Below, in pieces: positions 33,937 to 43,149 of a stretch of DNA of 64,000 nucleotides. Every line of letters begins with the position of its first letter. Position 1 is the stretch's first letter. The position numbers were made by a program, and so were the translations under genes. Source of the stretch: Pelorhabdus rhamnosifermentans (GTDB lineage Bacteria > Bacillota > Negativicutes > UMGS1260); NCBI RefSeq assembly GCF_018835585.1, contig NZ_JAHGVE010000007.1:124001-188000 (forward strand), given 5' to 3'. The notes beneath the pieces were generated by a model. It was not told where the DNA came from and did not search any database. It saw only the letters and a list, made by a program, of their open reading frames with translations.

Positions 33937-34749
33937 ATGATGGGGATGCCAATTGGCATGATTCTGTTGCTTATTGTGGGGGTTTTAATCTACTTTGGTT
34001 TGGCTCAACGCATTTTAGATAGAATGCGCCTTACAGACAAACAGGCATTACTATTTATTGCAGCCATGATTGCTGGTAGTTTTGTAGATTTTACAATCAT
34101 GAGAACGCCTGTTGAGGTAAGTGTCAATGTGGGGGGGGCTTTACTGCCTGCTTTGCTTTGCCTGTGGCTTATTGTGAAGGCCGATGAAACTGGCGAACGT
34201 GTTCGGGCCATTCTTGCCGCACTGCTTGTGGCTGCTACGGTTACGCTAGGGGCGAATTATTTGCCAAGTGAACCGGAAACAATGTATCTCGATCCAAAAC
34301 TAATCTATGGAATTGCCGCCGGCTTGATTGCCTATGCTGCGGGTCGTTCGCGCCGAAGCGCCTTTATTGGTGGTGTGCTTGGTATTATTTTGAGCGATAT
34401 TTTGCATATGGTTAATTTAGTACGCAGTGGGTTAGCTGGTACAACCGCCATGGGAGGTGCTGGGGCTTTTGATGTGACGATCATCGCCGGTCTGGTGGGT
34501 GTAATGGTTGCTGAACTGATTGGTGAAACACGAGAAAAAATCCAAGGTGGGCCAGTTCTTGGCAGCCATCGTCCAGAGGGACTCTATGAATTTAGCAAAG
34601 AACTGTCACTGAAAGACAAACTAAAAAAACAAGAATCAGAGCACCTTACACATGATCAGTTAGAATCAGTAGAAAAGACTGAGAAGGATGTGGAAACAAA
34701 AAAAGACAATATGATTCGTTTTCCTGCCGGAGGTGATAAAGATGAATAA
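33937..34749 (+). CDS. DUF1614 family membrane protein
   Basis: This is a 270-residue protein with about seven membrane spans (1-205) and a charged cytoplasmic tail (about 210-270, Lys/Glu-rich). The segment VSVNVGGALLPALLCLWLI near residue 60 and the later ILSDILHM are typical of DUF1614. Its function is unknown. Its end overlaps spoIIP by 8 bases, so the pair is translationally coupled and a sporulation role is likely by association. The start ATG 33937 has AAGGGGTGG. Confidence 0.8.
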   Translation: MMGMPIGMILLLIVGVLIYFGLAQRILDRMRLTDKQALLFIAAMIAGSFVDFTIMRTPVEVSVNVGGALLPALLCLWLIVKADETGERVRAILAALLVAATVTLGANYLPSEPETMYLDPKLIYGIAAGLIAYAAGRSRRSAFIGGVLGIILSDILHMVNLVRSGLAGTTAMGGAGAFDVTIIAGLVGVMVAELIGETREKIQGGPVLGSHRPEGLYEFSKELSLKDKLKKQESEHLTHDQLESVEKTEKDVETKKDNMIRFPAGGDKDE

Positions 34750-35881
34750 AAGGATTGTCTTTTTGGTTATTTGCTTACTTGTGTTCAGCACTTCCTGTGC
34801 TCAAGCTGCTGCGGAAGGTACGACCTGTTTTAATATGTTTGATGAGCAAGGCCAGCTTGTTTATCAAACGGGTTGGAAAGTAGGTGTGGGTGATCAGTTT
34901 TTAACGGCTGATAATAAACGCTATGAGGTGATGTCCATCACAGGCACAACAGTGCAGGCAAAATATTTGGAAACGATGAATTTAGCTGAGGCCTTTCCTG
35001 GGCATGCATCCATTTGGGCCTGGCTTCAGCCGAGCATCGTTCATGCTGCACAAGGTGGAAAAGTCGCCATTTATCATACTCATTCTGATGAATCCTATGT
35101 ACCAACAGATGGCAAAGACAGTATTTATGGTGCTGGCGGTGTTTACAAGGTAGGCGATGCCTTTGCTCAGGCTCTACAAGCTGACGGAATGGAAGTTATT
35201 CATTCTGATGCACGCCATGATCCTCATGATGATATGGCTTATGAACGCTCCCGACGTACTGTCATTGATTTGTTAAAACAACAGCCAGATGCCGTATTTG
35301 ATGTTCATCGTGATTCTGCACCGCCGGAAGTGTATAAAGCAACGATCGATGGTCAAGATGTTTCAAAAGTGCAACTTGTTGTTGGAAAATATGGTCCTAC
35401 AGGTAAACAAATTGAAGATTATGCGCTACAGTTGAAATCAGTGGCTGATAATCAGCATCCAGGCTTGGTGAAGGGCATCTTTTTTGCCAAAGGCGGCGAT
35501 TATAATCAAGATCTTCATCCTCGTTCCATGTTGGTAGAAGTGGGGTCGCAGGCTAATGACAGACCATCAGCAGAGCATGGTATTGCTTTATTCGCCGATG
35601 TTTTGCCGACAGTCCTTGGTAAAAGCGGCGCAAACGGCGTGAGTGGTGCCTCAGGCATGGGGACGGCGACAACAGGCATGTCAGGTTCCATGAAATCGAT
35701 GGGTATCCTGATTGGGTTACTTGTTATGGGCGTTGTGGCTTTTCTGTTTATTAGCACAGGGAGCTTAAAAGAAGCGGGCGGCAAGCTGAAACAATTTACA
35801 ACAACGGAGTTTACTAACCTCTTTGCGTCAAAATCAGACAGGGACAAGGATAAGAACAAGGAAAATAAAAATGGTGAATAA
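34742..35881 (+). CDS. spoIIP: Stage II sporulation protein P
   Basis: This 379-residue protein has a signal peptide (1-24), a central amidase/endopeptidase domain with IYHTHSDESYVP (metal His and Glu), DVHRDSA and SMLVEVGSQAND, and a C-terminal membrane span (about 320-340). SpoIIP works with SpoIID and SpoIIM in septal peptidoglycan degradation during engulfment. ATG 34742 follows GGAGGTGAT, a near-perfect ribosome site. A terminator lies 50 bases downstream. It is linked to a DUF1614 gene. Confidence 0.92.
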   Translation: MNKRIVFLVICLLVFSTSCAQAAAEGTTCFNMFDEQGQLVYQTGWKVGVGDQFLTADNKRYEVMSITGTTVQAKYLETMNLAEAFPGHASIWAWLQPSIVHAAQGGKVAIYHTHSDESYVPTDGKDSIYGAGGVYKVGDAFAQALQADGMEVIHSDARHDPHDDMAYERSRRTVIDLLKQQPDAVFDVHRDSAPPEVYKATIDGQDVSKVQLVVGKYGPTGKQIEDYALQLKSVADNQHPGLVKGIFFAKGGDYNQDLHPRSMLVEVGSQANDRPSAEHGIALFADVLPTVLGKSGANGVSGASGMGTATTGMSGSMKSMGILIGLLVMGVVAFLFISTGSLKEAGGKLKQFTTTEFTNLFASKSDRDKDKNKENKNGE

Positions 35882-35930
35882 CTAGCAAAAATATGGTATA
35901 ATCGATGCGGGTATTCATCATAGTTCATAA

Positions 35931-35965
35931 AAAAGAGTGATGTTTTGTTCATCACTCTTTTCGTT
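35931..35965 (+). terminator. Intrinsic terminator after spoIIP
   Basis: AAAAGAGTGATG (35931-35942) pairs perfectly with CATCACTCTTTT (35950-35961). Confidence 0.88.
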
Positions 35966-36026
35966 TAGAATAAATATGCAGGAAAACTCTTCATAATGAG
36001 GAATGTTTTTTCAGGGAGTGAGAAAG

Positions 36027-37334
36027 TTGGCATTAAAAGCAGTTGTGGCCCAAGTGCAACAGGGGAGTATTGCTGAAGAGCTTGAGTTGGTGAGCGGTGA
36101 TATTATTCTTAAAGTGAATGGTGAAGTTGTACAAGATATTATTGATTTAAGTTTTGCTCTCGCTGATGAAACAGTTACGCTGGATGTTGCCAAAAAGTCA
36201 GGCGAAATAGTTACCTTTGAGGTTGAAAAAGACTTTGATGAAACTTTAGGCATTGAATTTGAAAACGCTGTTTTTGATCAAGTGCGTTCTTGTGCGAATC
36301 AATGCATTTTCTGTTTCGTTGATCAAATGCCTCTTGGCATGCGTGAGAGTTTATATGTAAAAGATGATGATTATCGCTTGTCTTTTTTATATGGCAATTT
36401 TATTACGCTATCAAACTTGGGAACGAAAGATCATGATCGTATTCGTCGGCTTCATTTATCACCCCTTTATGTATCGATTCATACGACAAATGGCGCTCTG
36501 AGGGCGCAAATGTTAAACAATAAAAAGTCGGCTCATATTATGGAACAGCTTCAGGAACTGATTGCTTGTGGTGTTGATTTCCATGGGCAAATTGTTTTAT
36601 GTCCTACATTTAATGATGGTGAGCAGCTCGAAAAAACCTTTGAAGATATTTACCGTTTGGTGCCTGCGGCGCTTTCTCTTGCGATTGTACCTGTGGGGCT
36701 AACAAAACATCGCGGTCATTGTTTTGATCTAAAGGGATTTGCCCCTATGGATTGTGCTGAAATTATTGATCAAGTGACTGTGTGGCAGCAGCGTTGTCGC
36801 AGTGAGCAAGGTAAAACCTTTGTTTATTTGGCTGATGAATTTTATGTTGCTGCAGGGCGCTCTTTGCCGCCTGCGGAGGAATATGATGGTTTTCCGCAAC
36901 TGGAAAATGGCATTGGTCTTGTTCGTTGTTTTATCGATGAGTGGCAACAATGCCCAGTAAGTTCAGCGGGGTATACTGAGTCTATCCATCTTGATGTTGT
37001 TTGCGGTGTGTCATCAGCCAAGATTATTGCTCCCCTTGTAGCTAAATTAGTTGTTAAAAACCTTCATGTGCGGGTTGTGCCTGTTGAAAATACTTTTTTT
37101 GGTACACATATTACTGTCACCGGTTTATTAACTGGTCAGGATATTATCAATCAGCTTCAAAAATTAGACGGGCCGCGTGATGGCATTATTTTGCCTGGCA
37201 TCGCTTTGCGCAAGGGTGAAAATGTTTTTCTTGATAATACTACGCCTACTGAGGTAGGCCAGAAGCTTGCCGTGAAGGTTCAAACGGCAGACTTTGCTAA
37301 AGACTTAGTTAGCTTATTACTTAACTGGAGGTAA
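36027..37334 (+). CDS. DUF512 protein: PDZ domain plus Cys-rich radical-SAM-like core
   Basis: This is a 435-residue protein. The N-terminal PDZ-like segment (about 1-65, GDIILKVNGEVVQDII) is followed by CANQCIFCFVDQMP near residue 90, a Cx3Cx2C radical SAM cluster motif, and by the DUF512 region. The gene is almost always found next to der in Clostridia, as it is here, but its reaction is unknown. I chose TTG 36027, 8 bases after AGGGAG; GTG 36018 and ATG 36003 are alternatives that would overlap or precede that site. Confidence 0.85.
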   Translation: MALKAVVAQVQQGSIAEELELVSGDIILKVNGEVVQDIIDLSFALADETVTLDVAKKSGEIVTFEVEKDFDETLGIEFENAVFDQVRSCANQCIFCFVDQMPLGMRESLYVKDDDYRLSFLYGNFITLSNLGTKDHDRIRRLHLSPLYVSIHTTNGALRAQMLNNKKSAHIMEQLQELIACGVDFHGQIVLCPTFNDGEQLEKTFEDIYRLVPAALSLAIVPVGLTKHRGHCFDLKGFAPMDCAEIIDQVTVWQQRCRSEQGKTFVYLADEFYVAAGRSLPPAEEYDGFPQLENGIGLVRCFIDEWQQCPVSSAGYTESIHLDVVCGVSSAKIIAPLVAKLVVKNLHVRVVPVENTFFGTHITVTGLLTGQDIINQLQKLDGPRDGIILPGIALRKGENVFLDNTTPTEVGQKLAVKVQTADFAKDLVSLLLNWR

Positions 37335-37337
37335 CCC

Positions 37338-37838
37338 ATGAATGAATGTGGACTCATTCAGGTTTATACAGGAAATGGCAAAGGCAAGACTACAGCCAGT
37401 TTGGGCTTAATGCTCCGCGCTGTTGGACAAGGCTTCATGTCCAGTATGGTTCAGTTTATGAAAGATGAAGCAAGTTACGGTGAAACGGCTGTACATAAAA
37501 TTTTACCGAATTTTGAAATTATTCCAGCTGGTCGTCCGGGTTTTGTGAATTTAAAAGATCCTGACCCCGTGGATAAAGAATTAGCTCAGCAAGGTTGGCT
37601 GCTTGCGAAAGAAAAGATTTCCTCAGGTCACTACGATCTTGTTATTCTAGATGAAATCAATCTTGCATTGGCTTTCGGATTGCTTTCGACAGTTGAAGTG
37701 GTAAACTTTTTAAAAAATAAAAATAGTTACTGTGAAGTGGTGCTTACTGGGCGCTATGCGCCGCAAGAAGTAGTGTCAATCGCTGATCTTGTGACAGAAA
37801 TGAAAGACTTAAAAGAGTTGAAAGGTGATGGAATATGA
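37338..37838 (+). CDS. cobO: Cob(I)yrinic acid a,c-diamide adenosyltransferase (CobO/BtuR family)
   Basis: This 166-residue P-loop enzyme has VYTGNGKGKTTASLGLMLRA (Walker A, about 9-28), VQFMKD and the Walker B-like YDLVILDEINLAL. It transfers the 5'-deoxyadenosyl group to cobalamin precursors or salvaged corrinoids. No other cobalamin genes are nearby. It lies 3 bases after the DUF512 gene and overlaps der by 4 bases, so it belongs to this operon; the reason for the pairing is not obvious. Confidence 0.9.
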   Translation: MNECGLIQVYTGNGKGKTTASLGLMLRAVGQGFMSSMVQFMKDEASYGETAVHKILPNFEIIPAGRPGFVNLKDPDPVDKELAQQGWLLAKEKISSGHYDLVILDEINLALAFGLLSTVEVVNFLKNKNSYCEVVLTGRYAPQEVVSIADLVTEMKDLKELKGDGI

Positions 37839-39157
37839 GTAAACCCATTGTCGCAATTGTTGGTCGACCGAATGTGGGCAAGTCAACCCTATTTAATCGA
37901 ATCGCGAAAAAACGTGTGGCCATTGTAGATGATTTTCCGGGCGTGACGCGTGACCGTTTGTATATGGATGCTGAATGGATTAGTCGTGAATTTACTATGA
38001 TTGATACAGGTGGTATTGAGTTGGAAGGTCAGGATGTGATTGCAACAAATATTCGTATTCAGGCGCAGCTTGCTATTAATGAAGCCGATGTTATTTTGTT
38101 TATGGTCGATGCCAAGACAGGCATTACACAGGCTGATGAGGAGGTGGCTTCTATCCTCAGACGGGCGAAAAAACCAGTTGTAGTTGCTGTGAATAAGGTT
38201 GATAGTCCGAAAGACAGTCAGGGACTTTATGAATTTTATAATTTGGGTTTAGGCGATCCCATTGGCATTTCCGCGACAAATGCATTAAATACAGGTGATT
38301 TGCTTGACGCTATTGTTGAAGCTTTTCCAGAAGAAAAAGAGAATGACACAGAAGACGATGAAATCAAGGTGGCCTTTATTGGCCGTCCTAATGTAGGAAA
38401 ATCTTCCATGGTTAATGCCGTTTTGGGTGAAGAGCGTGTTATTGTGAGTGATATTCCGGGGACAACACGTGATGCCATTGATACGCATTTTGTGAAAGAC
38501 AGTCAAAAATATGTTCTCATTGACACGGCAGGCATGAGAAGAAAAGCCAAGGTAGATATTCCTGTAGAGAGATATAGCGTGATGCGTTCCCTCCGGGCTG
38601 TGGATCGTTGTGACGTTGTTCTGATGGTCATTGATGCTGTAGATGGCATTACAGATCAAGATAAAAAAATTGCCGGCTATGCTCATGAAGCTGGCAAAGG
38701 CATAGCCATTGTCGTTAATAAATGGGATCTTGTTGATAAAGATGATAAAACGACGTTGCGCTTTACAGACAATCTTCGAGCTGAATTGGCCTTTATGCAG
38801 TATGCTCCTATCCTGTTTATTTCAGCCTTAACAAAGCAGCGTGTACAGCGTATAACGGAAATTGTCAAATATGTGGCTGAACAGCATAATATGCGCGTTT
38901 CGACAAGCGTACTCAATCAAGTCATTGAAGATGCCGTTAATATTAGTCCGCCGCCTGTTGATAAAGGTCGTCGTTTAAAAATTTACTATACAACGCAGGT
39001 GAGTATTAAGCCGCCGACTTTTATATTCTTTGTCAATGAACCGGAAATTGTCCATTTTTCTTATCGGCGTTATTTGGAAAATAAATTAAGAGAAGCCTTT
39101 GGTTTTGAAGGAACACCACTGCATTTAATTATGCGGGGTAAAAAACAAGACGATTAA
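37835..39157 (+). CDS. der: Ribosome biogenesis GTPase Der (EngA)
   Basis: This is a 440-residue protein with two tandem GTPase domains. The first has GRPNVGKSTLFNRI (8-21), DTGG and NKVD; the second has GRPNVGKSSMVNAV (about 182-195), DTAGMRRK and NKWD. A C-terminal KH-like domain (about 355-435) follows. Der acts in 50S subunit assembly. The start ATG overlaps the cobO stop. Confidence 0.97.
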   Translation: MSKPIVAIVGRPNVGKSTLFNRIAKKRVAIVDDFPGVTRDRLYMDAEWISREFTMIDTGGIELEGQDVIATNIRIQAQLAINEADVILFMVDAKTGITQADEEVASILRRAKKPVVVAVNKVDSPKDSQGLYEFYNLGLGDPIGISATNALNTGDLLDAIVEAFPEEKENDTEDDEIKVAFIGRPNVGKSSMVNAVLGEERVIVSDIPGTTRDAIDTHFVKDSQKYVLIDTAGMRRKAKVDIPVERYSVMRSLRAVDRCDVVLMVIDAVDGITDQDKKIAGYAHEAGKGIAIVVNKWDLVDKDDKTTLRFTDNLRAELAFMQYAPILFISALTKQRVQRITEIVKYVAEQHNMRVSTSVLNQVIEDAVNISPPPVDKGRRLKIYYTTQVSIKPPTFIFFVNEPEIVHFSYRRYLENKLREAFGFEGTPLHLIMRGKKQDD

Positions 39158-39169
39158 GAAGGGGATTTG

Positions 39170-39787
39170 ATGATGTTCTATGCTCTCGTTGCTTTCCTTA
39201 GCTATCTTATCGGGTCTATCCCCAATGGATTAATTATTGGGAAGAATTTTTGTGGTGTTGATATTCGCCAGTTTGGCAGTAAAAATATTGGTGCTACCAA
39301 TGCTTTTCGCGTACTCGGTGTGAAGCCGGCTATTGCCGTACTCATTACGGATGCTTTGAAGGGCATCGTGGGTGTCTATCTAGGCAGTTACCTTGTGGGA
39401 ACAGCACAGGCTGAGCTTGTTGGTGGAATTTTTGCTATTGTGGGTCATAATTGGCCTATTTTCTTAAAGTTTAAAGGCGGGCGTGGTGTGGCTACGGGAC
39501 TGGGTGTCATTGCTATTTTAGTACCTAAAGTGACGCTTATTGTTTTTGCCGTGTGGCTTGTCGTTGTGCTTATTACGCGGTATGTGTCGCTTGCTTCTAT
39601 TACAGCTGCTTTTTTGGTACCGGTTAGCATGTGGTTGTTCAATACACAATGGGAATTTTTCTGTTTTGGCATTGTCGCCGCCTTGTTTGTTATTTTCCGT
39701 CATAAACCCAATATTGAGCGTCTTCTTAAAGGGAAAGAATTAAAAATTAAAGCAGGCAGTAAAAAAGACCTAATGAAAAAGGAGTGA
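39170..39787 (+). CDS. plsY: Glycerol-3-phosphate acyltransferase PlsY
   Basis: This 205-residue membrane enzyme uses acyl-phosphate to make lysophosphatidic acid. The three family motifs are visible: SYLIGSIPNGLIIGK, NIGATNAFRVLG and GHNWPIFLKFKGGRGVATG. ATG 39170 or 39173 follows AAGAAGGGGA. It overlaps the gpsA region; plsY and gpsA together supply and use glycerol 3-phosphate. Confidence 0.96.
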   Translation: MMFYALVAFLSYLIGSIPNGLIIGKNFCGVDIRQFGSKNIGATNAFRVLGVKPAIAVLITDALKGIVGVYLGSYLVGTAQAELVGGIFAIVGHNWPIFLKFKGGRGVATGLGVIAILVPKVTLIVFAVWLVVVLITRYVSLASITAAFLVPVSMWLFNTQWEFFCFGIVAALFVIFRHKPNIERLLKGKELKIKAGSKKDLMKKE

Positions 39788-39792
39788 GCCTG

Positions 39793-40821
39793 TTGAATAT
39801 TGCTGTTATTGGCGCTGGTAGTTGGGGAACGGCTTTGTCCAAACTGCTAAGCGAAAAATATTCGTCTGTGACGCTTTGGGCTCGTAGTGCAGAATTTGTT
39901 CAGCAGTTATGTGAGACAAGAGAAAACAAAACCTATCTTCCTGGCATTTTTTTACCAAAGCGTCTCATTATTACAGATCAAATCAAGGAAGCCGTAAGTT
40001 CGGCTGATGTCATTTTTTTTGTGACACCTTCCCATATACTTCGTACTTTGGCAAAGAAGGCCGCTCCTTTTGTGCGGAAACAGGCCTTACTTGTTTCCGC
40101 CGCCAAAGGATTTGAGCTTAGTACATATAAACGCATGTCAGAAATATTAGCGGAAGAATTTCCACAGCATCATGACAAGATTGCGGCTCTGTCAGGCCCT
40201 AATCATGCGGAGGAAGTGGGACTCAATTATCCGGCTACAACCGTTATTGCTTCACCCCATCGTGCGATAGCGGAACAGATTCAGGATCTCTTAATGACCT
40301 GTTATTTTCGGGCCTATACCAATCCAGATATGATTGGGGTTGAATTAGGGGGAGCCCTGAAAAATATTATTGCCCTTGGCGCAGGCATTGCTGAAGGATT
40401 AGGTTTTGGCGACAATACCAAATCCGCATTGATGACACGGGGACTTACTGAAATTGCGCGACTCGGTGTGACACTAGGAGCTAACGCGTTTACGTTCTCT
40501 GGGTTGAGCGGTGTGGGTGACCTTATTGCTACTTGCACAAGCAAGCATAGCCGTAATCGTCGCGCGGGTCTGCTCATTGCAACCGGAAAGACAGCCCATG
40601 ATATTCAGCAGAACAGTAAAATGGTTGTGGAAGGAATTCGCGCGACGCAAGCGGCTTATGAACTTTCCCAGCGTTATCATATTGAAATGCCGATTACAGA
40701 GCAGATTTACGCCGTCCTTTATCAAAATAAGAACTCCCGAGAAGCCGTGCTTGAGCTAATGACGCGTGGCAAAACACATGAATTAGAAGAAGTGGTACAA
40801 CAAGAGTTGTTGTGGAAATAA
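39793..40821 (+). CDS. gpsA: Glycerol-3-phosphate dehydrogenase [NAD(P)+]
   Basis: This 342-residue enzyme reduces dihydroxyacetone phosphate. It has the Rossmann motif IAVIGAGSWGTALS at the start, SGPNHAEEVG, the catalytic Lys in ELGGALKNIIALGAGI, and GLSGVGDLIATC. I prefer TTG 39793, 7 bases after AAGGAGTG, to GTG 39784, which overlaps that site. It ends in a strong terminator before spoIVA. Confidence 0.96.
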   Translation: MNIAVIGAGSWGTALSKLLSEKYSSVTLWARSAEFVQQLCETRENKTYLPGIFLPKRLIITDQIKEAVSSADVIFFVTPSHILRTLAKKAAPFVRKQALLVSAAKGFELSTYKRMSEILAEEFPQHHDKIAALSGPNHAEEVGLNYPATTVIASPHRAIAEQIQDLLMTCYFRAYTNPDMIGVELGGALKNIIALGAGIAEGLGFGDNTKSALMTRGLTEIARLGVTLGANAFTFSGLSGVGDLIATCTSKHSRNRRAGLLIATGKTAHDIQQNSKMVVEGIRATQAAYELSQRYHIEMPITEQIYAVLYQNKNSREAVLELMTRGKTHELEEVVQQELLWK

Positions 40822-40828
40822 TCATGAA

Positions 40829-40867
40829 GGCTACAGTGAAATGGAATGATCACTGTAGTCTTTTTTT
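40829..40867 (+). terminator. Intrinsic terminator after gpsA
   Basis: GGCTACAGTG (40829-40838) pairs with CACTGTAGTC (40851-40860), then TTTTTTT. Confidence 0.9.
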
Positions 40868-40868
40868 G

Positions 40869-40896
40869 TCATAAAACTCGTGGCCTGTCATATATT
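40869..40896 (+). promoter_or_regulatory. Candidate SigE promoter of spoIVA
   Basis: TCATAAA (40869-40875), a 13-base spacer and CATATATT (40889-40896) resemble SigE elements. SigE control of spoIVA is established in Bacillus; the leader would be about 140 bases. Confidence 0.4.
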
Positions 40897-41041
40897 TGTA
40901 AGGATTAATTTGGATTTTATTGTATGTGTAGGACTATTCCTCTCGACGGGAGAGTACATATTAAGGGAGGGATCAGCGGTTTAAAAAAATTAGCTTGATT
41001 ATGAGAATATAAATGTAAGTGACGGGAGGGAGATAAAAAGC

Positions 41042-42520
41042 ATGGAAAGATTTGATTTGTTCCGCGATATTGCCGAACGTACTGGCGGCGATATTTATTT
41101 AGGGGTAGTCGGTCCGGTACGCACAGGAAAATCCACTTTTATTAAACGTTTTATGGAAAATATGGTGTTGCCGAATATTACGGACCCCTATGATAAAGAA
41201 CGTGCCAAGGATGAGTTGCCGCAAAGCGCTGCTGGCAAAACGATTATGACGACAGAACCAAAATTTATTCCCAATGAAGCCGTAGAAATTACAATTAAAG
41301 ATAATGTCAATGTTCGCGTCAGATTAGTCGACTGTGTAGGATATACGGTTGATGGGGCACTGGGCTATGAGGAGCAGGACGGGCCGCGCATGGTTTTGAC
41401 GCCTTGGTTTGATGAAGAAGTTCCTTTCCAAGAGGCTGCTGAAGTGGGTACAAAAAAAGTCATTGCTGAGCATTCGACAATTGGTCTTGTTGTGACAACC
41501 GATGGCAGTGTTACAGAGATTTCGCGCGAAAAATATGTTCCGGCTGAAGAACGTGTTGTAAGTGAACTCAAAGAATTAGGCAAACCTTTTCTTGTGCTGT
41601 TTAATACAAATAAGCCAAATGCCAAGGAAACGCGTGAACTTGTCGCGAAGCTGGAAGGAAAATATGATGTACCTGTCATTCCTGTTAATTGTGCCGAGCT
41701 AACAAATGATGATATTTATGGGATCCTGCAAGAAGTATTGTACGAATTCCCTGTGAAAGAAGTCAATATTTCGTTGCCGAAATGGGTGGAAGAGCTTGAA
41801 AGTGATCACTGGCTGCGCACTAAATTTGATGGTGCTGTGCAGGAGGTTGTACAGTACATAAAAAGATTGCGTGATATTGATCGGGCCATTGATGATCTTT
41901 CGGGGTATGATTTTGTGGCCGATGTTATTTTGCATGATATGGATTTAGGCAGTGGTATTGCTGTGATTGAAATGACTGCTCGGCCAGATTTGTTTTATTC
42001 TGTTCTGGAAGAACTTACAGGATTCACTATTGCCGGGGAGCATCATTTGTTAAGGCTAATGAAAGATTTGTCTGTTGCCAAACGGGAATATGATAAGGTA
42101 GCTAGTGCGCTAGAAGAAGTGCGTCAAACAGGTTATGGAATTGTGACTCCTCAGCTTGATGAAATGGTTCTAGAAGAACCTGAAATCATTCGCACAGGTA
42201 ACCGCTTTGGTGTCAAATTAAGGGCGTCTGCGCCGTCACTGCATATTATTAAGACAGATGTGCAAGCCGAAATTTCACCCATTATTGGCACGGAAAAACA
42301 AAGTGAGGAACTTATTCAATACTTGATGCGTGAATTTGAAGGAGAACCGGAAAAAATTTGGCGAACTAATTTATTTGGAAAGTCCTTAAATGCTCTTGTT
42401 CGTGAAGGCATTCAAAATAAATTGACAGGCATGCCGGAAAATGCTCAAGTCAAATTAAGAGAGACATTACAAAAAATAGTCAACGATGGCAGTGGCGGTT
42501 TAATATGCATTATTTTTTAA
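41042..42520 (+). CDS. spoIVA: Stage IV sporulation protein A (spore coat morphogenetic ATPase)
   Basis: This 492-residue protein starts MERFDLFRDIAERTGGDIYL and carries the Walker A motif GPVRTGKS at 24-31. Switch-like regions follow, with a long C-terminal part ending in the conserved GGLICIIF, close to the family's length of 492. SpoIVA polymerises on the outer forespore membrane and is the base of the coat. Start ATG 41042 has GACGGGAGGGAG upstream. It is a single gene between two terminators. Confidence 0.98.
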   Translation: MERFDLFRDIAERTGGDIYLGVVGPVRTGKSTFIKRFMENMVLPNITDPYDKERAKDELPQSAAGKTIMTTEPKFIPNEAVEITIKDNVNVRVRLVDCVGYTVDGALGYEEQDGPRMVLTPWFDEEVPFQEAAEVGTKKVIAEHSTIGLVVTTDGSVTEISREKYVPAEERVVSELKELGKPFLVLFNTNKPNAKETRELVAKLEGKYDVPVIPVNCAELTNDDIYGILQEVLYEFPVKEVNISLPKWVEELESDHWLRTKFDGAVQEVVQYIKRLRDIDRAIDDLSGYDFVADVILHDMDLGSGIAVIEMTARPDLFYSVLEELTGFTIAGEHHLLRLMKDLSVAKREYDKVASALEEVRQTGYGIVTPQLDEMVLEEPEIIRTGNRFGVKLRASAPSLHIIKTDVQAEISPIIGTEKQSEELIQYLMREFEGEPEKIWRTNLFGKSLNALVREGIQNKLTGMPENAQVKLRETLQKIVNDGSGGLICIIF

Positions 42521-42528
42521 AGAAAGAA

Positions 42529-42560
42529 AGTCAGTCTGAAGGGACTGGCTTTTTGTTTTT
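42529..42560 (+). terminator. Intrinsic terminator after spoIVA
   Basis: AGTCAGTC (42529-42536) pairs with GACTGGCT (42543-42550), one G-T pair, then TTTTGTTTTT. Confidence 0.85.
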
Positions 42561-42674
42561 ACATTTATTATAAATGTATTGGAATTGATCTTGTATTATT
42601 CCGCATCATATTATATAATGTCTACTGTAAAGAGATAATGATCCATTTAAGATGCACTAAAAGGGGGCGGAATT

Positions 42675-43121
42675 GTGACGAGTCAAAAAGCAGTATTTTA
42701 TCTTGTACGGGAAGAAATTTTGCCAGAGGCAATTAAAAAGACCATAAAGGTGAAAGAACTTTTAAAACGTGGTGAAGTCAAAACAATTAATGAAGCTGTG
42801 GAAAGAATGGAACTCAGTCGTAGCGCCTATTATAAATATAAGGACTACGTTTTTCCCTTTTATGAGGCTAGTCAAGAAAAAATTGTAACATTAGCATTAT
42901 TACTTGAACATAAGCAAGGTGTACTTTCGCATGTTTTAAATACCATTGCGAGTGATCATGGCAGTGTGCTTACAATTAATCAAGGCATCCCATTACAGGG
43001 AGTAGCGAATGCGACTGTTTCGATTGAGACGGCTGATCTAGATGTTGATTTAGAGGCATTGTTAGATAAATTACGCATGATCGAGGGAGTAAAGCGCTTG
43101 GAAATCTTAGGCCAGGCTTAA
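42675..43121 (+). CDS. ACT-domain protein (UPF0735, PheB/ThrR-like)
   Basis: This 148-residue protein has an N-terminal helix-turn-helix-like part (about 20-65, NEAVERMELSRSAYYKYKDYVFPF) and a C-terminal ACT domain (about 70-145, LEHKQGVLSHVLNTIASDHG). Members of UPF0735 stand next to pheA or hom in many Firmicutes and are thought to sense an amino acid. Here it heads a hom-thrB unit, which points to threonine or a related ligand. Start GTG 42675 has AAAGGGGGCGG. Confidence 0.9.
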   Translation: MTSQKAVFYLVREEILPEAIKKTIKVKELLKRGEVKTINEAVERMELSRSAYYKYKDYVFPFYEASQEKIVTLALLLEHKQGVLSHVLNTIASDHGSVLTINQGIPLQGVANATVSIETADLDVDLEALLDKLRMIEGVKRLEILGQA

Positions 43122-43149
43122 ATGAAATGGCTCGGAGGGGGGGAATCCT

